NCBI GenBank assembly: GCA_021794835.1
Contig: JAJYQA010000009.1
Location: forward strand, 1 to 64,000
DNA: 64,000 nucleotides
Origin: Actinomycetes bacterium
GTDB lineage: Bacteria; Actinomycetota; Aquicultoria; Aquicultorales; Aquicultoraceae
Reading direction: 5' to 3'
Position 1 is the stretch's first letter. Each line of letters opens with the position of its first letter. The notes under the pieces are model-generated. The model saw only the letters and a program-made list of their open reading frames with translations, was not told the origin of the DNA and did no database searches. A program made the position numbers and the translations under genes. Shown here one piece after another: positions 42,412-52,098 of this stretch.

Positions 42412-42445
42412 GCAGCGGGCTATTAGGCCCGCTGCTTTTTATTTT
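42412..42445 (+). terminator. Rho-independent terminator of the KGG gene
   Basis: A perfect 9-bp stem GCAGCGGGC/GCCCGCTGC (42412-42420, 42427-42435) with a 6-nt loop is followed by TTTTTATTTT. It ends the single-gene KGG transcript before the PEPCK gene. Confidence 0.9.
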
Positions 42446-42521
42446 CTCCCCACACGTTGCCAGAACCCTAGAACTGGGAGTATCCTATTAACTAAAGAAA
42501 AATCCGCCGGAGGAAAGTTCT

Positions 42522-44179
42522 ATGGCCAGTATTCAAATCCCCCCACACTCACCCTGGAGGGCAATAATTGAAAGTGCGTTTTACGCTAATTCTGTTAAAA
42601 AAACTACTATACCAGAGCTTTACCGGCTGGCAGCAAAACAGCCAGGGGTCATAGTAACGTCGCACCCATTTTATAAACCCGAGCAATTCGGCCTCGCCGA
42701 TAATACAAAAGTTCTTGTATCAAACGATGGAGGTATTGTTGGGCGAACCGCAAGGGCAAGGCGGCTAGTGCGGCAGATGGGCAAGAAAAAGGGAGACTTT
42801 TTGCGTATCTTAAGCAAGGCTGTCTACCAATTGAATAAACGCGAGGGGCTATGGCTAGAGGCAATCGTCGGGCTTCATCCCGATTTCATGGTAAAAGCCA
42901 ACCTCTTAAGTCCAGTAACCGATGCCAAGAACATGTTTGACTGGGGTCTTAACTTTGTGCCCTGGCTTGAGCCGTGGACTAGTATATACAAGAACTCGAC
43001 TCAGATAGACGAACCAGATATCTTGGTGCTTGCTGATCCTGAGTGGCGCAACCCCCGCTTTCCCGAAGGGCTTGTAATTATCGATGAGGACGAGAATTGT
43101 GCGGCGCTTCTTGGTCTTCGCTATTTTGGCGAGAGAAAGAAGGGGACATTAACGCTGGCCTGGACCATCGGAACAAGACAGAATATGGTCGCATGCCATG
43201 GTGGCATTAAAACCGTGGGCGAGCACCCCCCAATCGCCGTATTTGGGCTTTCCGGCTCAGGTAAATCATCGCTAACCAACAGTCATGACCACGGGGGAAC
43301 GCTAAATGAGGCTGAAAAAGTTACCGTTGTACATGACGACGCGTTTTTAACCGATCTTGACGCCGATTTCACCGTCGCGCTTGAACCGAGCCTTTTTGAT
43401 AAAACCGACGCTGTAAGATTCAATGACCCGATAATCAAGTACTTCTACTCGGCTCAAAACGTCGGTGTTACGCAGCTTAACGGTGATAGGTTAATAGTTG
43501 CAGAGGACATCCGAAATGCGAACGGGCGTTGCATCAAGTCTCGGGATATGTTTAATCACGACAACCATTGCGGAAGGCCGGGTAGTGTTATCTGGCTGCA
43601 AAAAGACCATCGCTTCCTCCGGTCACCAAAGTTGCCGACATTGACCTTGCAGTTGCAATGGGCGCGTCTCTTAGCACCATGCGGGCCAAGGGGGTTGAAA
43701 ACGTCCCGTCTGAGGAGCTAGAAAAGCTTGTCATCGAGCCATTTGCCAATCCGTTTAGGGTGCATCCACTCATGGTCGACTGCCGGCAGTTTAGAAATCT
43801 CTTTAAACTTGGAACCGAGTGCTATGTGATGAACACACATGCTTTTGGGCTACCAGATAAAGAAATCAATATTCCGCTTCAGTTGTCCCTATCCATTATG
43901 ACGGCCATCGTTAGGGGGACGATTAAGTGGTCTGAGTGGAGCCACTTCCCAGGACTTTTGATTCCCGAAAACGGGAACGAGCTCTTTGGCGGCGACTACA
44001 ATAAAAAGTATAGGCCAACTGACGAGCTCAATTACCTGAAATTCTTAAGGCGTAGGATGCAGGATCGCATCACATATCTCTCCAATAAACGTGACCTTGA
44101 AAGCGATATGGAAAATGTATTTATAGACCCGCTTATCGCCGCCAGAGTTGCGATTGATAACGTATTAAAGCCAGTCTAA
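42522..44179 (+). pseudogene. pckA: ATP-type phosphoenolpyruvate carboxykinase, frameshifted
   Basis: Two overlapping frames (42522-43721 and the frame ending at 44179) together give an ATP-dependent PEPCK of about 550 aa. The first part has LTLAWTIGTRQNMVACHGG, the P-loop FGLSGSGKSSLTNS and VTVVHDDAFLTDLD. The second carries MGASLSTMRAKGVENV, NTHAFGLPDKEINIPLQLS and the C-terminus. Alignment of the frames places a one-base loss near 43605-43608 (GACCATCG, expected GACCCATCG). PEPCK links oxaloacetate and PEP in gluconeogenesis. If the shift is real the protein loses its last third and is inactive; an assembly error would restore it. No second PEPCK gene is seen in the window. Confidence 0.8.
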
Positions 44180-44361
44180 ATTTAACTCAACCGGCTACAA
44201 ACCACCTAACGCTTGGCATGCCCAGACCAAATGTTGAACAACTACAATCTCGGAACCGCCCAAGGGAAATACCGTTGGCTAAGCAACTACAAGCCTTATG
44301 CCCGCATTAGATACTCGATACTTGTTTATAAATTACCCTAACCCCTAAGAGCACGGTAGAA

Positions 44362-44637
44362 CTAAGACACCCTCCAGATGCCGTCCGGGTGTTCTCGGGC
44401 TAGATTCAAAAGATTGCTTAATATATCGATCATGCGCTCCCTGATCCGATTTTCGTAGTCATTTTCCGTATTGGTTGATATTTTTTCTACGGCTTCTTGA
44501 AGCACCGGTATAGTTTCCTGGCCTGTCTTGCCATCCAAATCCCTAAATTTAAAATACACGTCGTAGTCCACGCCCAGCGTCTCGCCGACCACCATGCCGG
44601 ACATCCTGCCTACCGGATCGTTTATCATTATTCTCAT
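44362..44637 (-). CDS. Small conserved hypothetical protein
   Basis: The 91-aa soluble protein starts MRIMINDPVGRMSGMVVGET and has two amphipathic helices (IPVLQEAVEKIS; RIRERMIDILSNLLNLAREH). It matches no family I know. The ATG is preceded by GGAGG 5 nt upstream, strong support for translation. It is convergent with the PEPCK gene and followed by the P-type ATPase gene on the same strand about 220 bp away. Confidence 0.6.
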   Translation of the reverse strand: MRIMINDPVGRMSGMVVGETLGVDYDVYFKFRDLDGKTGQETIPVLQEAVEKISTNTENDYENRIRERMIDILSNLLNLAREHPDGIWRVS

Positions 44638-44857
44638 TTTTGCCTCCAAATGCTTTCGTTGGCTTAGCTCTTCAGCTATATTATAGATTGATTATGTAGT
44701 TTTTGCCTGCCTTATTGAAGACACCAAATACCAATCCAGATATTAAGCCCCCGATTAGCTGATGCGATCAAAAATGGCATAAAATTATTTTTGATCAGTA
44801 ATATTGCACTTGGATTTCCAGGGATTAACTATCCATTATATCTGGGTTAAATTGCTG

Positions 44858-47485
44858 TTAAAAAATTTTCCTTACCTCCATCCAGAAGGTAAAAACAAAG
44901 GCCGCACCGATTGCCAGAGCCCAATATCCTGCAGTTAGATAGGTAAGCTTAAGTGCCGGATGCAAAAACGGAGTTAGCACGGTAAAGATAACCAGTCCAA
45001 TTGCCGTAATCGCCCAGATATCCATCGGCCTGTTACTGAATAACCCAAGGTGGATAAGTGGCTCGGTATCCGACCTCATATTAAACGCAAGAAAGATATG
45101 GGTGAATATCCATGTTGTGAAAGCAGATGTTTGGGCGATAGTCGGATTTCCGGTCCTGCTGTTGACAAATAGAAATACGCTTGTAACGGCAAGAAACAAC
45201 ATGAGGCCACCGATTGCAATATCGCGAATCATCGTCCGGTTCATAAATCGCTCGCTTGGGTTACGAGGTGGCCTATCCATGATATCTCTTGCAGCCGGCT
45301 CAGCTACGAAAGCTGCCGATGCGCCGAGGTCCATAAAAAGCTCAAGAACAATTATCTGTATCGGGGCAAAGGGAAGCGGGATTCCAAGGATAATAGGAAG
45401 AAGAAATATCGATATTAAACCGACCTTTACCGCGAGATAGTAACGCACGCCCTTTCTCAGGTTATCAAAGATTCTTCTACCACCGCGCACAGCAAAGGCA
45501 ATGGTCGCAAAGTCGTCATTAGTAAGGACCATGTCGGCCGCCTCGCGAGCCACGTCGGTGCCGGTCTCGCCCATGGCGATACCTATATTGGCCTCACTCA
45601 ATGCCGGAGCATCGTTGATCCCATCCCCGGTGACTGCAACAATCTCCCCGTTTCGTTGGGCAGCACGGACGATCCTAAGCTTATCCGTAGGCGCGATCCG
45701 GGCAAATACTGATGTATTTTTTACCATCTGCTGAAGCTCCTCATCGCTCATACGATTTAGCTCTTCGCCGGTTATAACTTTTGGGCTGGTTCTGATGCCA
45801 ACCATCTTTGAGATTGCCTCGGCGGTAACCGGATAGTCGCCGGTGATCATCATGACTTGTATGCCAGCATTTTTGGTCTCGTTGATTGCCTCCGGCACAT
45901 CCGTTCGCGGCGGGTCCAAAAGTCCAACAATACCGACAAACGTAAGGCAGCTCTCCGCCTCCTCTCTTACAACATGGCCATCGTGCGAGATGTCTTTGTA
46001 TGCAAAGCCGATCACCCGCAGACCATTTTTCGCCATCTCGCTGGCTTGTTTAAGTACCTCATTTTTCCTACCGGGCGTCATTTGTTTTTCTTGGCCTTCT
46101 GCCTGGTAGCTTGTCGACCTCTCAAGAATGGATTCCGGTGCGCCTTTTGCGTAAACTTGCAGCCTGCCGCTTCTCTCAAAAACTGCCGACATTATCTTTC
46201 GCTTTGCCCCAAAAGTGAACTCATTTATTAGGCGATAACAGCGGCGGATATCCTCCGGTTTTTGCCCTGCCGATGCCTCGGCAAGCGCAACATCTGTTGG
46301 GTCACCTACGTAATAGGACCCTCCATTACCCGATTGCTTAAGAATAGCATTGTTGGCTAACGCACCTATCCCGAGTAGCCTTAAGTCCTCTGGGGATAAG
46401 GCCACTTTCCCGTACTCAACTAACCTGTTATTAGTTGAGATGTGGGATACAACCATATGGTTCTCAGTTAGAGTTCCGGTCTTGTCGGTGGCAATGAGGG
46501 TGACGCTACCTAATGTCTCGGCAGCCTTTAGTCGCTTTACTAAAGCATGGTGCTGGGCAAGTTGCAGGGCGCCAAGGCCAAGAACCATAGTTATTATGAT
46601 GGGCATCTCTTCGGGGATAGTCGCAAATGCAAGACTCAATCCCGTTAGTATCATCTGCCTGAACGGGCGGCCCTCAAGCAATCCAGCTACCGGAATGAGT
46701 AAGCTGAAGCCGACGGCAACCCAGATGAGATAGCCGGAGAGTTCACGCATGGCTTGCTGTAAAGGTGTTCTTGGCTCTTTTGCCTCGCGAACTAGCCCTG
46801 CAATATGGCCAAGCTCCGTATTCATTCCGGTTGCAGTGATTGCCGCCTTTCCCCGACCTCTTGTAACCACTGTCCCTGAAAATACCTCGTTCGTCTTCTC
46901 GGCAAGCGGAGCGGATGCTGAGATAGTCTCATGTGCGTCCTTTACCACTGGAACTGACTCACCAGTAAGTGCCGACTCATCAATCTCAAGGCCAAAAGAC
47001 TCGATAAGCCTCGCGTCTGCCTGCACACGCTCACCCACACGCAACAAGAGGATGTCCCCCGGAACCAGAACTTCGGTTTTAACCTCTTGCAGACGACCAT
47101 CCCGGATAACCGGTGCCAGCGGAGCAGACAGGCTCTTTAGCGTGGCTATCGACTTTTTAGCCCGGTACTCGTTGTAGACTTCGGCAAAAACTAGGGCGAT
47201 AACAACAAAAACAATCGTCAAAAAATCTCCAAAATCTCCCCAGATACTATAGAGAACCGCCACAACCAGAAGTAATAGTATAAGTGGCTCTCGCACCTCT
47301 TCCCAAAAAATATCGATAAAGGTAACGCGTCTGGGCCCAACAAGACGGTTCGACCCGTATTGCTCCAGCCTTCTTGCGGCTTCGCCGGTTTTAAGACCCT
47401 TATCTGGGTTGGTACCAAGTGATTTCAGCAGTTCTGATACCTGCTCTTCCGATGAAGCCTGCCTTTGCGCAGCCACTATTACCAC
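44858..47485 (-). CDS. P-type cation-transporting ATPase (calcium/PMR1-like, type II)
   Basis: The 875-aa membrane pump has a cation-ATPase N-terminal domain, the actuator motif DESALTGESVPVVK, phosphorylation site ATDKTGTLTENH, nucleotide region KGAPESILE, and the hinge VTGDGINDAPAL. It has about ten membrane helices including the ion-binding PEEMP. IIA-type pumps move Ca2+ (or Mn2+) out of the cell. The GTG start at 47485 lacks a ribosome binding site; a GTG 9 nt inside, after GGGGTGG, is as likely. Length is normal for bacterial Ca2+-ATPases. Confidence 0.9.
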   Translation of the reverse strand: MVIVAAQRQASSEEQVSELLKSLGTNPDKGLKTGEAARRLEQYGSNRLVGPRRVTFIDIFWEEVREPLILLLLVVAVLYSIWGDFGDFLTIVFVVIALVFAEVYNEYRAKKSIATLKSLSAPLAPVIRDGRLQEVKTEVLVPGDILLLRVGERVQADARLIESFGLEIDESALTGESVPVVKDAHETISASAPLAEKTNEVFSGTVVTRGRGKAAITATGMNTELGHIAGLVREAKEPRTPLQQAMRELSGYLIWVAVGFSLLIPVAGLLEGRPFRQMILTGLSLAFATIPEEMPIIITMVLGLGALQLAQHHALVKRLKAAETLGSVTLIATDKTGTLTENHMVVSHISTNNRLVEYGKVALSPEDLRLLGIGALANNAILKQSGNGGSYYVGDPTDVALAEASAGQKPEDIRRCYRLINEFTFGAKRKIMSAVFERSGRLQVYAKGAPESILERSTSYQAEGQEKQMTPGRKNEVLKQASEMAKNGLRVIGFAYKDISHDGHVVREEAESCLTFVGIVGLLDPPRTDVPEAINETKNAGIQVMMITGDYPVTAEAISKMVGIRTSPKVITGEELNRMSDEELQQMVKNTSVFARIAPTDKLRIVRAAQRNGEIVAVTGDGINDAPALSEANIGIAMGETGTDVAREAADMVLTNDDFATIAFAVRGGRRIFDNLRKGVRYYLAVKVGLISIFLLPIILGIPLPFAPIQIIVLELFMDLGASAAFVAEPAARDIMDRPPRNPSERFMNRTMIRDIAIGGLMLFLAVTSVFLFVNSRTGNPTIAQTSAFTTWIFTHIFLAFNMRSDTEPLIHLGLFSNRPMDIWAITAIGLVIFTVLTPFLHPALKLTYLTAGYWALAIGAAFVFTFWMEVRKIF

Positions 47486-47739
47486 CCCAATACACTTATA
47501 TAAAATACACCTATATAAAATATAGAGCTGCTATTTCTTATACCCTAATTCGGCATGCTGGCGATATGTTCTTTTATGGTTGCCGCATCGTTAAGTGTTT
47601 TTTCAATATTTCGGATAACAAGTGCCGGCTGCCCAAAGAAGGAAGCAGATCGCCGACAAAAGGATTTTCCTAAAACCCATAAAAAAGACAATACCATAAG
47701 GCAGGTAAATGTATATTAAATGTATATAAATCCATATTG

Positions 47740-48150
47740 TTAGTCTAAGATCACCTGAAGGATAATTCTTTGAATTATATAAATAAAAACTGCTTCAAAC
47801 GGCACCACAGTAAGCGTTGTTAAAACCACAGCAATGCGTATGCCTTTGTCATTAGATCCCCCAAGCCATACAAACAATCGCTTCAATACATCGTATGTAA
47901 CGGGAACCACTATCTGAAGCAAGATCCCGGTTAAAAAAAGCGATCCTGCATGCACGATGTGAAGAATGCCGTTTCCGTTAAGCATCACTATTGTTGCTCC
48001 CACAGCAGTAGCAAGAAGCAAGAGCATTTTAATAAAAGATCGCCGCTGCCCTACTGTATTGATCATAGGTTTTTCCGCTGCAGCGTGAGAATCTTGGGGA
48101 AGTGGAATAATATTATTCTCCCTCTTAAGAGCTACAGTACTATACGGCAT
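47740..48150 (-). CDS. Small membrane protein of unknown function
   Basis: The 136-aa protein as started here (MPYSTVALKRENN) has three hydrophobic segments (about residues 40-56, 64-86 and 104-130) and a polar N-terminus. No family is recognised. A longer in-frame start at 48264 has no ribosome binding site. The gene sits alone between the P-type ATPase and the truncated helicase. Confidence 0.45.
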   Translation of the reverse strand: MPYSTVALKRENNIIPLPQDSHAAAEKPMINTVGQRRSFIKMLLLLATAVGATIVMLNGNGILHIVHAGSLFLTGILLQIVVPVTYDVLKRLFVWLGGSNDKGIRIAVVLTTLTVVPFEAVFIYIIQRIILQVILD

Positions 48151-48430
48151 AATAATCACCCATTTTATTATTCCCAGGTTTTGGTGACTTTGTCTGCAGA
48201 CATCAGCGATCACCATGTTTCGTGGTAGCCGACTATCGGCTAATAAAATTATCTGATTAATCACAATTATTGATAATGTGCTGGATTTAAATCAGAAATA
48301 AGGATATAATATAAAAGCCGCATTTATTACTGCTAGCTGTCCTTCGTTTAGACTGTAGGACCTTTCGGATTAACTGCGTCGAAAACAATACTGTGCGATT
48401 AACAAATCGATGCACGTTAAGGAGTATTAC

Positions 48431-48793
48431 ATGTCATTTAGACGTTTAGAATTTATACCGCCCCTGGTAGAATGGGCAGAAACGATAGGCTATCCCACGC
48501 CCACACCAATCCAGATAAAAGCTATTCCTCAAGTCTTGGTTGGTCGAGATATCGTTGGGTGCGCTCAAACCAGGACCGGTAAAACAACTGCATTTATTCT
48601 GCCGATACTTCAGCGAATAACCAGCGGCAAGGCAATTAAAGCTCTTGTTATAACACCAACTAGGGAACTTGCAGAGTTTGAATATGAGAATCAGTTTTTG
48701 CCAAGCCAAAACCAGACTGCTAAAGTGGCCGCAAAAGTCGCTTACGATGGCGGTGCGAGGCGTGGCATGAGGCGTAAAACAAGACGCCGTTAG
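48431..48793 (+). pseudogene. Truncated DEAD-box RNA helicase remnant
   Basis: The 120-aa ORF holds the start of a DEAD-box helicase: a Q-motif-like YPTPTPIQIKAIPQVLVGRDI, Walker A AQTRTGKTTAF, and motif Ia PTRELA. It then jumps to a lysine/arginine-rich tail ending RRGMRRKTRRR. Motifs II (DEAD), III, IV, V and VI are absent, as if about 250 codons were deleted. The Walker A Gly of AQTGTGKT is replaced by Arg. It cannot be a helicase. AAGGAG before the ATG is perfect, so a short protein might still be made. An RRM gene follows 34 bp downstream, a pairing often seen in cold-shock operons (inference). Confidence 0.75.
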
Positions 48794-48827
48794 TAAATTC
48801 CCGGAGCACGGGAGGAAGGAGCCTTAA

Positions 48828-49151
48828 ATGGCAATGAAACTTTATGTAGGAAATCTCTCTTACGACACGACTGAGGACAGCCTAAACACTAAGTTTAGTG
48901 AATACGGCGCAATCGAATCGGTCAATCTAATCGTCGACCGGGATTCCGGTAGGAGCAAAGGATTTGCTTTTATTGAGATGGACGATGACGGAGCAAAAGC
49001 AGCAATCCAAGCTCTCGATGGTGCAGAGTTTGAAGGTCGCAATATTAAAGTAAGCGAGGCGAAACCGCAAGAGCGCCGTGGCGGCGGAGGTCGCGGTTTT
49101 AGTGGCTCACGCAGCGACGGAGGTCGCAGCTTTGGCAGCCGCAGATTCTAA
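48828..49151 (+). CDS. Glycine-rich RRM RNA-binding protein
   Basis: The 107-aa protein has one RRM: RNP2 KLYVGNLSY, RNP1 KGFAFIEM and a C-terminal Gly/Arg/Ser tail (ERRGGGGRGFSGSRSD). Such cold-induced RRM proteins act as RNA chaperones in cyanobacteria and many other bacteria. AAGGAG before the ATG gives strong translation. A palindromic terminator-like structure lies about 55 bp downstream. Confidence 0.93.
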   Translation: MAMKLYVGNLSYDTTEDSLNTKFSEYGAIESVNLIVDRDSGRSKGFAFIEMDDDGAKAAIQALDGAEFEGRNIKVSEAKPQERRGGGGRGFSGSRSDGGRSFGSRRF

Positions 49152-49205
49152 AGTTCTGTGATGGCCTAAATAGCTGTCAACGGTACTTTTTACAATCGCT
49201 AAATG

Positions 49206-49239
49206 AATAAGTCCCCGGTGTACGTGCTGGGGACTTATT
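49206..49239. terminator. Stem-loop between convergent genes (probable bidirectional terminator)
   Basis: An 11-bp perfect stem AATAAGTCCCC/GGGGACTTATT (49206-49216 and 49229-49239) encloses a 12-nt loop. Short T-rich runs flank both sides. It separates the RRM gene from the convergent deacetylase. Confidence 0.6.
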
Positions 49240-49242
49240 TGG

Positions 49243-50247
49243 TTAAAGGTGGCTAGACGAATGCACCCGTGTCTTCGTGAAAATTAGTCGCTTTGGATGC
49301 GAGCGGTGGCGTAACATCGGCCCACCGTAAATCTTCCAGATAAGATCCCCTGGTTTTACCCTGAAATCGATTGGTATCCTATGCCACAGGAGAGGGTTCT
49401 GATTAATTGAGGCTCTGCCATGAATCGAGCTTGCCCCCGCCTTATAACCGTACTTTTTGACTTCGTCGAGAACTTTTTGGTTATAGTACCCATTCGGATA
49501 GCAAAAGAATTCTACCGGCTTTTGCGTTATTTCCTCGATGGCATCCTTCGAGTCTTTTAACTCATGTTTTAGCTGCTCATCAGAGCAACCTATTAGAAAT
49601 ACATGGTCATAAGTATGGCTCTCGACCTCCATGCCTGCATCGGATAGTTCACGCACCATACTTGTAGTTAAAAAGCCGGGCTGGTTAAAAAATCCTGGGA
49701 CAACGAAAAAGGTGCCCTTCATACCCCTTGCCTTTAACAAAGGCAAGGCTGCATCGTACACGCCGCGGTAACCATCGTCAAACGTTAGTATGATTGGTTT
49801 ACTGGGTAATGGTTTATCACCATACCAATGGTCATAGAGGTCCTCAAACCCTATAGTATGATAACCATTGTTTTTTAGCCAGTCCAACTGCTTAGCAAAA
49901 ACAATGGGTTTTACATAGAGCCAAATATCTGGCTTAGCGCCCTTCTTTGACTGCATGCCTATAGGAATAGGCGCTGAATCAGCTATGTCATGGTAGGCAA
50001 GAATAGGAACGTCTTGGGGGCCATTACCTGGCTGTGCACCCAGAGCGGTAGGCATATTTGTGGCGACAGACGTTCGGGCCGTAGCAGCTCGCTTTCGTAC
50101 CGCAATATGCCTTACCTTTACTGCAACTGCAACGTGCTTTCTTTTAATTGGCAAGACTCTACCAGTAGCTATAAGTAGGATACCGGCTAACAAGAATACT
50201 GCGATTAATGATAATGCTACCGCTAATTTTTTGTTTAAGTGAGCCAC
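49243..50247 (-). CDS. Polysaccharide deacetylase (NodB/CE4 family), membrane-anchored
   Basis: The 334-aa protein has an N-terminal membrane anchor (about residues 8-28), a basic/Ala-rich linker, then the CE4 domain: ILAYHDIAD, the metal-binding ILTFDDGYRGVYDAALP, GMKGTFFVVPGF, the SHTYDH motif and FFCYPNGYYN. CE4 enzymes remove acetyl groups from peptidoglycan or extracellular N-acetylhexosamine polymers. It probably acts at the outer face of the cell membrane. The GTG start has GGAG 6 nt upstream. Confidence 0.9.
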   Translation of the reverse strand: MAHLNKKLAVALSLIAVFLLAGILLIATGRVLPIKRKHVAVAVKVRHIAVRKRAATARTSVATNMPTALGAQPGNGPQDVPILAYHDIADSAPIPIGMQSKKGAKPDIWLYVKPIVFAKQLDWLKNNGYHTIGFEDLYDHWYGDKPLPSKPIILTFDDGYRGVYDAALPLLKARGMKGTFFVVPGFFNQPGFLTTSMVRELSDAGMEVESHTYDHVFLIGCSDEQLKHELKDSKDAIEEITQKPVEFFCYPNGYYNQKVLDEVKKYGYKAGASSIHGRASINQNPLLWHRIPIDFRVKPGDLIWKIYGGPMLRHRSHPKRLIFTKTRVHSSSHL

Positions 50248-50445
50248 CTAGTACTCCATCACACATCAATTGACCGCTAAGAGTTCTTAAATAGTCGAAG
50301 AAGAACATCCTTTAGCTGTTACAGGCATTCTAAGAACCCTAACAAACATGCCCAAATAGTTCAAGGATACTTTTATTCTACCGTTTAAGTTAGCTGAATT
50401 CTAGCATTTTTAAGTTTGCTGTGTGGATTTATCTTTTTCAGCTCC

Positions 50446-51288
50446 TTAGTTACCATCTTGAGTTCTTTCTTGCTCTAGAAGGTGTTTGGCTTTGCCGATG
50501 GTTAAGGGCAAGTCATCTACCTTCAGAACCCTATCGTGCACTAAAAGCTCGACTAAATGGGCAACCCTTGGTAAACGCAGGTCAATTTGGCGGATGATAC
50601 CCTTATGGGCAAAAACCTCTGCTGTGCTACCGCTTAGGACAATTTCACCTTTATTTAAAAGATAAACCCTATCTGCAAGCAGCGGAACGATGTCAACATC
50701 ATGAGTTGCTAGGATTAAGGTAATCCCAAAATCGCGGTTAATGGATTTGAGCAGCTCAATTAGCTTACTAACGCTGAGTGGATCCAGCGAAGCAGTGGGC
50801 TCATCCAAAACCAAAACCTCCGGCCGCATGGCCAGAACGCTAGCCAAAGCAACCCGTTTTTTCTCACCACCGCTTAAATTATGAGGGCTTTTGGTACCAT
50901 AACCTTGCAGACCAACAATCTCCAGAGCCCAAGCTATGGCATCTTCCATGGCCTGGCCAGAGATATGCATATTCATAAGACCGTAGGCAATTTCCTGGCG
51001 AACGGTGGAATTAAAAAGCTGGTCATCGGGGTCTTGAAAAACCATGCCAACGCTGCTGCGAATTTTTGGGAAATGTTCTTTACAAACTGGCAAACCTTTG
51101 ACAGTAACAGTGCCGGATGTGGCTTGCAAGAGACCGTTAAATAACTGAAAAAGAGTAGACTTACCGGCACCGTTAGGCCCTAAGATAGCCACTTTCTCCC
51201 CCTTGCTGATGGTTAAACTGATATTTTTCAGGGCTAGTTGGCCATCGCTATATATATAGCTAACTCCGGCAACGTTGATGAGTTCCAT
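50446..51288 (-). CDS. cbiO: Cobalt ECF transporter ATPase CbiO
   Basis: The 280-aa ABC ATPase shows Walker A GPNGAGKSTLFQLF, the ECF Q-loop VGMVFQDPDDQLF, signature LSGGEKKRVALASVL, Walker B VLVLDEPTASLDP and LATHDVD. The ECF-type C-terminal helix region follows. It powers cobalt uptake together with CbiQ and CbiM. It is last gene of the riboswitch-controlled operon, 18 bp after cbiQ. Confidence 0.93.
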   Translation of the reverse strand: MELINVAGVSYIYSDGQLALKNISLTISKGEKVAILGPNGAGKSTLFQLFNGLLQATSGTVTVKGLPVCKEHFPKIRSSVGMVFQDPDDQLFNSTVRQEIAYGLMNMHISGQAMEDAIAWALEIVGLQGYGTKSPHNLSGGEKKRVALASVLAMRPEVLVLDEPTASLDPLSVSKLIELLKSINRDFGITLILATHDVDIVPLLADRVYLLNKGEIVLSGSTAEVFAHKGIIRQIDLRLPRVAHLVELLVHDRVLKVDDLPLTIGKAKHLLEQERTQDGN

Positions 51289-51306
51289 TCCTTAATCTCC
51301 TTCTTT

Positions 51307-52086
51307 TTAAACAATCGCATCAAGAATAACCGAAACTACCAGCAAAGCAGTAATCAAGAAACCGACCTGCCGCTCAGCCTTAGGAACAGGACTATTAAAA
51401 AAGGCAGTGCCGGTACTGTTTTCATCATATCCCCTGGCCAGCATAGCTTTATAGATTCTGGTACTACGGTCCAAAGATTTAGTCAACAGGTGACCAGCAA
51501 CCTTTCCGGTATCGCGTGCTTGTTGCAGCCAGGTAACGCTGTCACCCATGCGGCTAAGTTGAGAGCGGCGCATGTTGCGTGCTGTTTCTTCCAGAATGAA
51601 GGTATAGCGATACATCATGGCCGCCAAGTCCACGATTAAACCAGGCATTTTATACAGGCGCATGGTTTCCAGAATCTCAATCATGGATGTGCTAAAGGAA
51701 AGAAGGCTGCCTAGGGTAACTGCCGCCACGATGCGCAGCACTATCAATATTCCCAACTGCAATCCCTCCCGATAGGCGATAAGAGAAATCGGGCCTAAAT
51801 AGATTGCCAACAAAGGATGACTACCATTGGTAAAGAGCAAATCTAAGCATACCAGCCAAGCCACACTAAATGGAATGGACAGGCGCAGGATTAGAATACG
51901 CCAGGGTAGGTGCATGGTGTGAAAAAGAACCAAGGTGGCCAGCCAGAGGCTGGCCACCAGGTACCAATGATGAAGGATGACGGCAACAACGATGGCACTT
52001 AAAAAGAGCCCGGTTTTAACCCGCCCATCCAAACGGTGCAAAAAGCTACCACCAGCAGTAATCTTGTCTAAAACAGCTAGTTCCAC
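51307..52086 (-). CDS. cbiQ: Cobalt ECF transporter transmembrane component CbiQ
   Basis: The 259-aa T-component has an N-terminal HRLDGRVKTGLFLSAIV, about five membrane segments, and the two ATPase-coupling helices ending in the Ala-Arg-Gly motif (KAMLARGYDEN). It links CbiM to CbiO. It lies 12 bp from the CbiN-like gene upstream. Confidence 0.93.
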   Translation of the reverse strand: MELAVLDKITAGGSFLHRLDGRVKTGLFLSAIVVAVILHHWYLVASLWLATLVLFHTMHLPWRILILRLSIPFSVAWLVCLDLLFTNGSHPLLAIYLGPISLIAYREGLQLGILIVLRIVAAVTLGSLLSFSTSMIEILETMRLYKMPGLIVDLAAMMYRYTFILEETARNMRRSQLSRMGDSVTWLQQARDTGKVAGHLLTKSLDRSTRIYKAMLARGYDENSTGTAFFNSPVPKAERQVGFLITALLVVSVILDAIV

Positions 52087-52098
52087 CGCTCGGCTCCT

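Noticed and set aside
47486-47739. Small ORFs (up to 84 aa, plus strand) in the gap after the P-type ATPase start
   Set aside because: No ribosome binding site, low-complexity Tyr/Ile runs and no family match.
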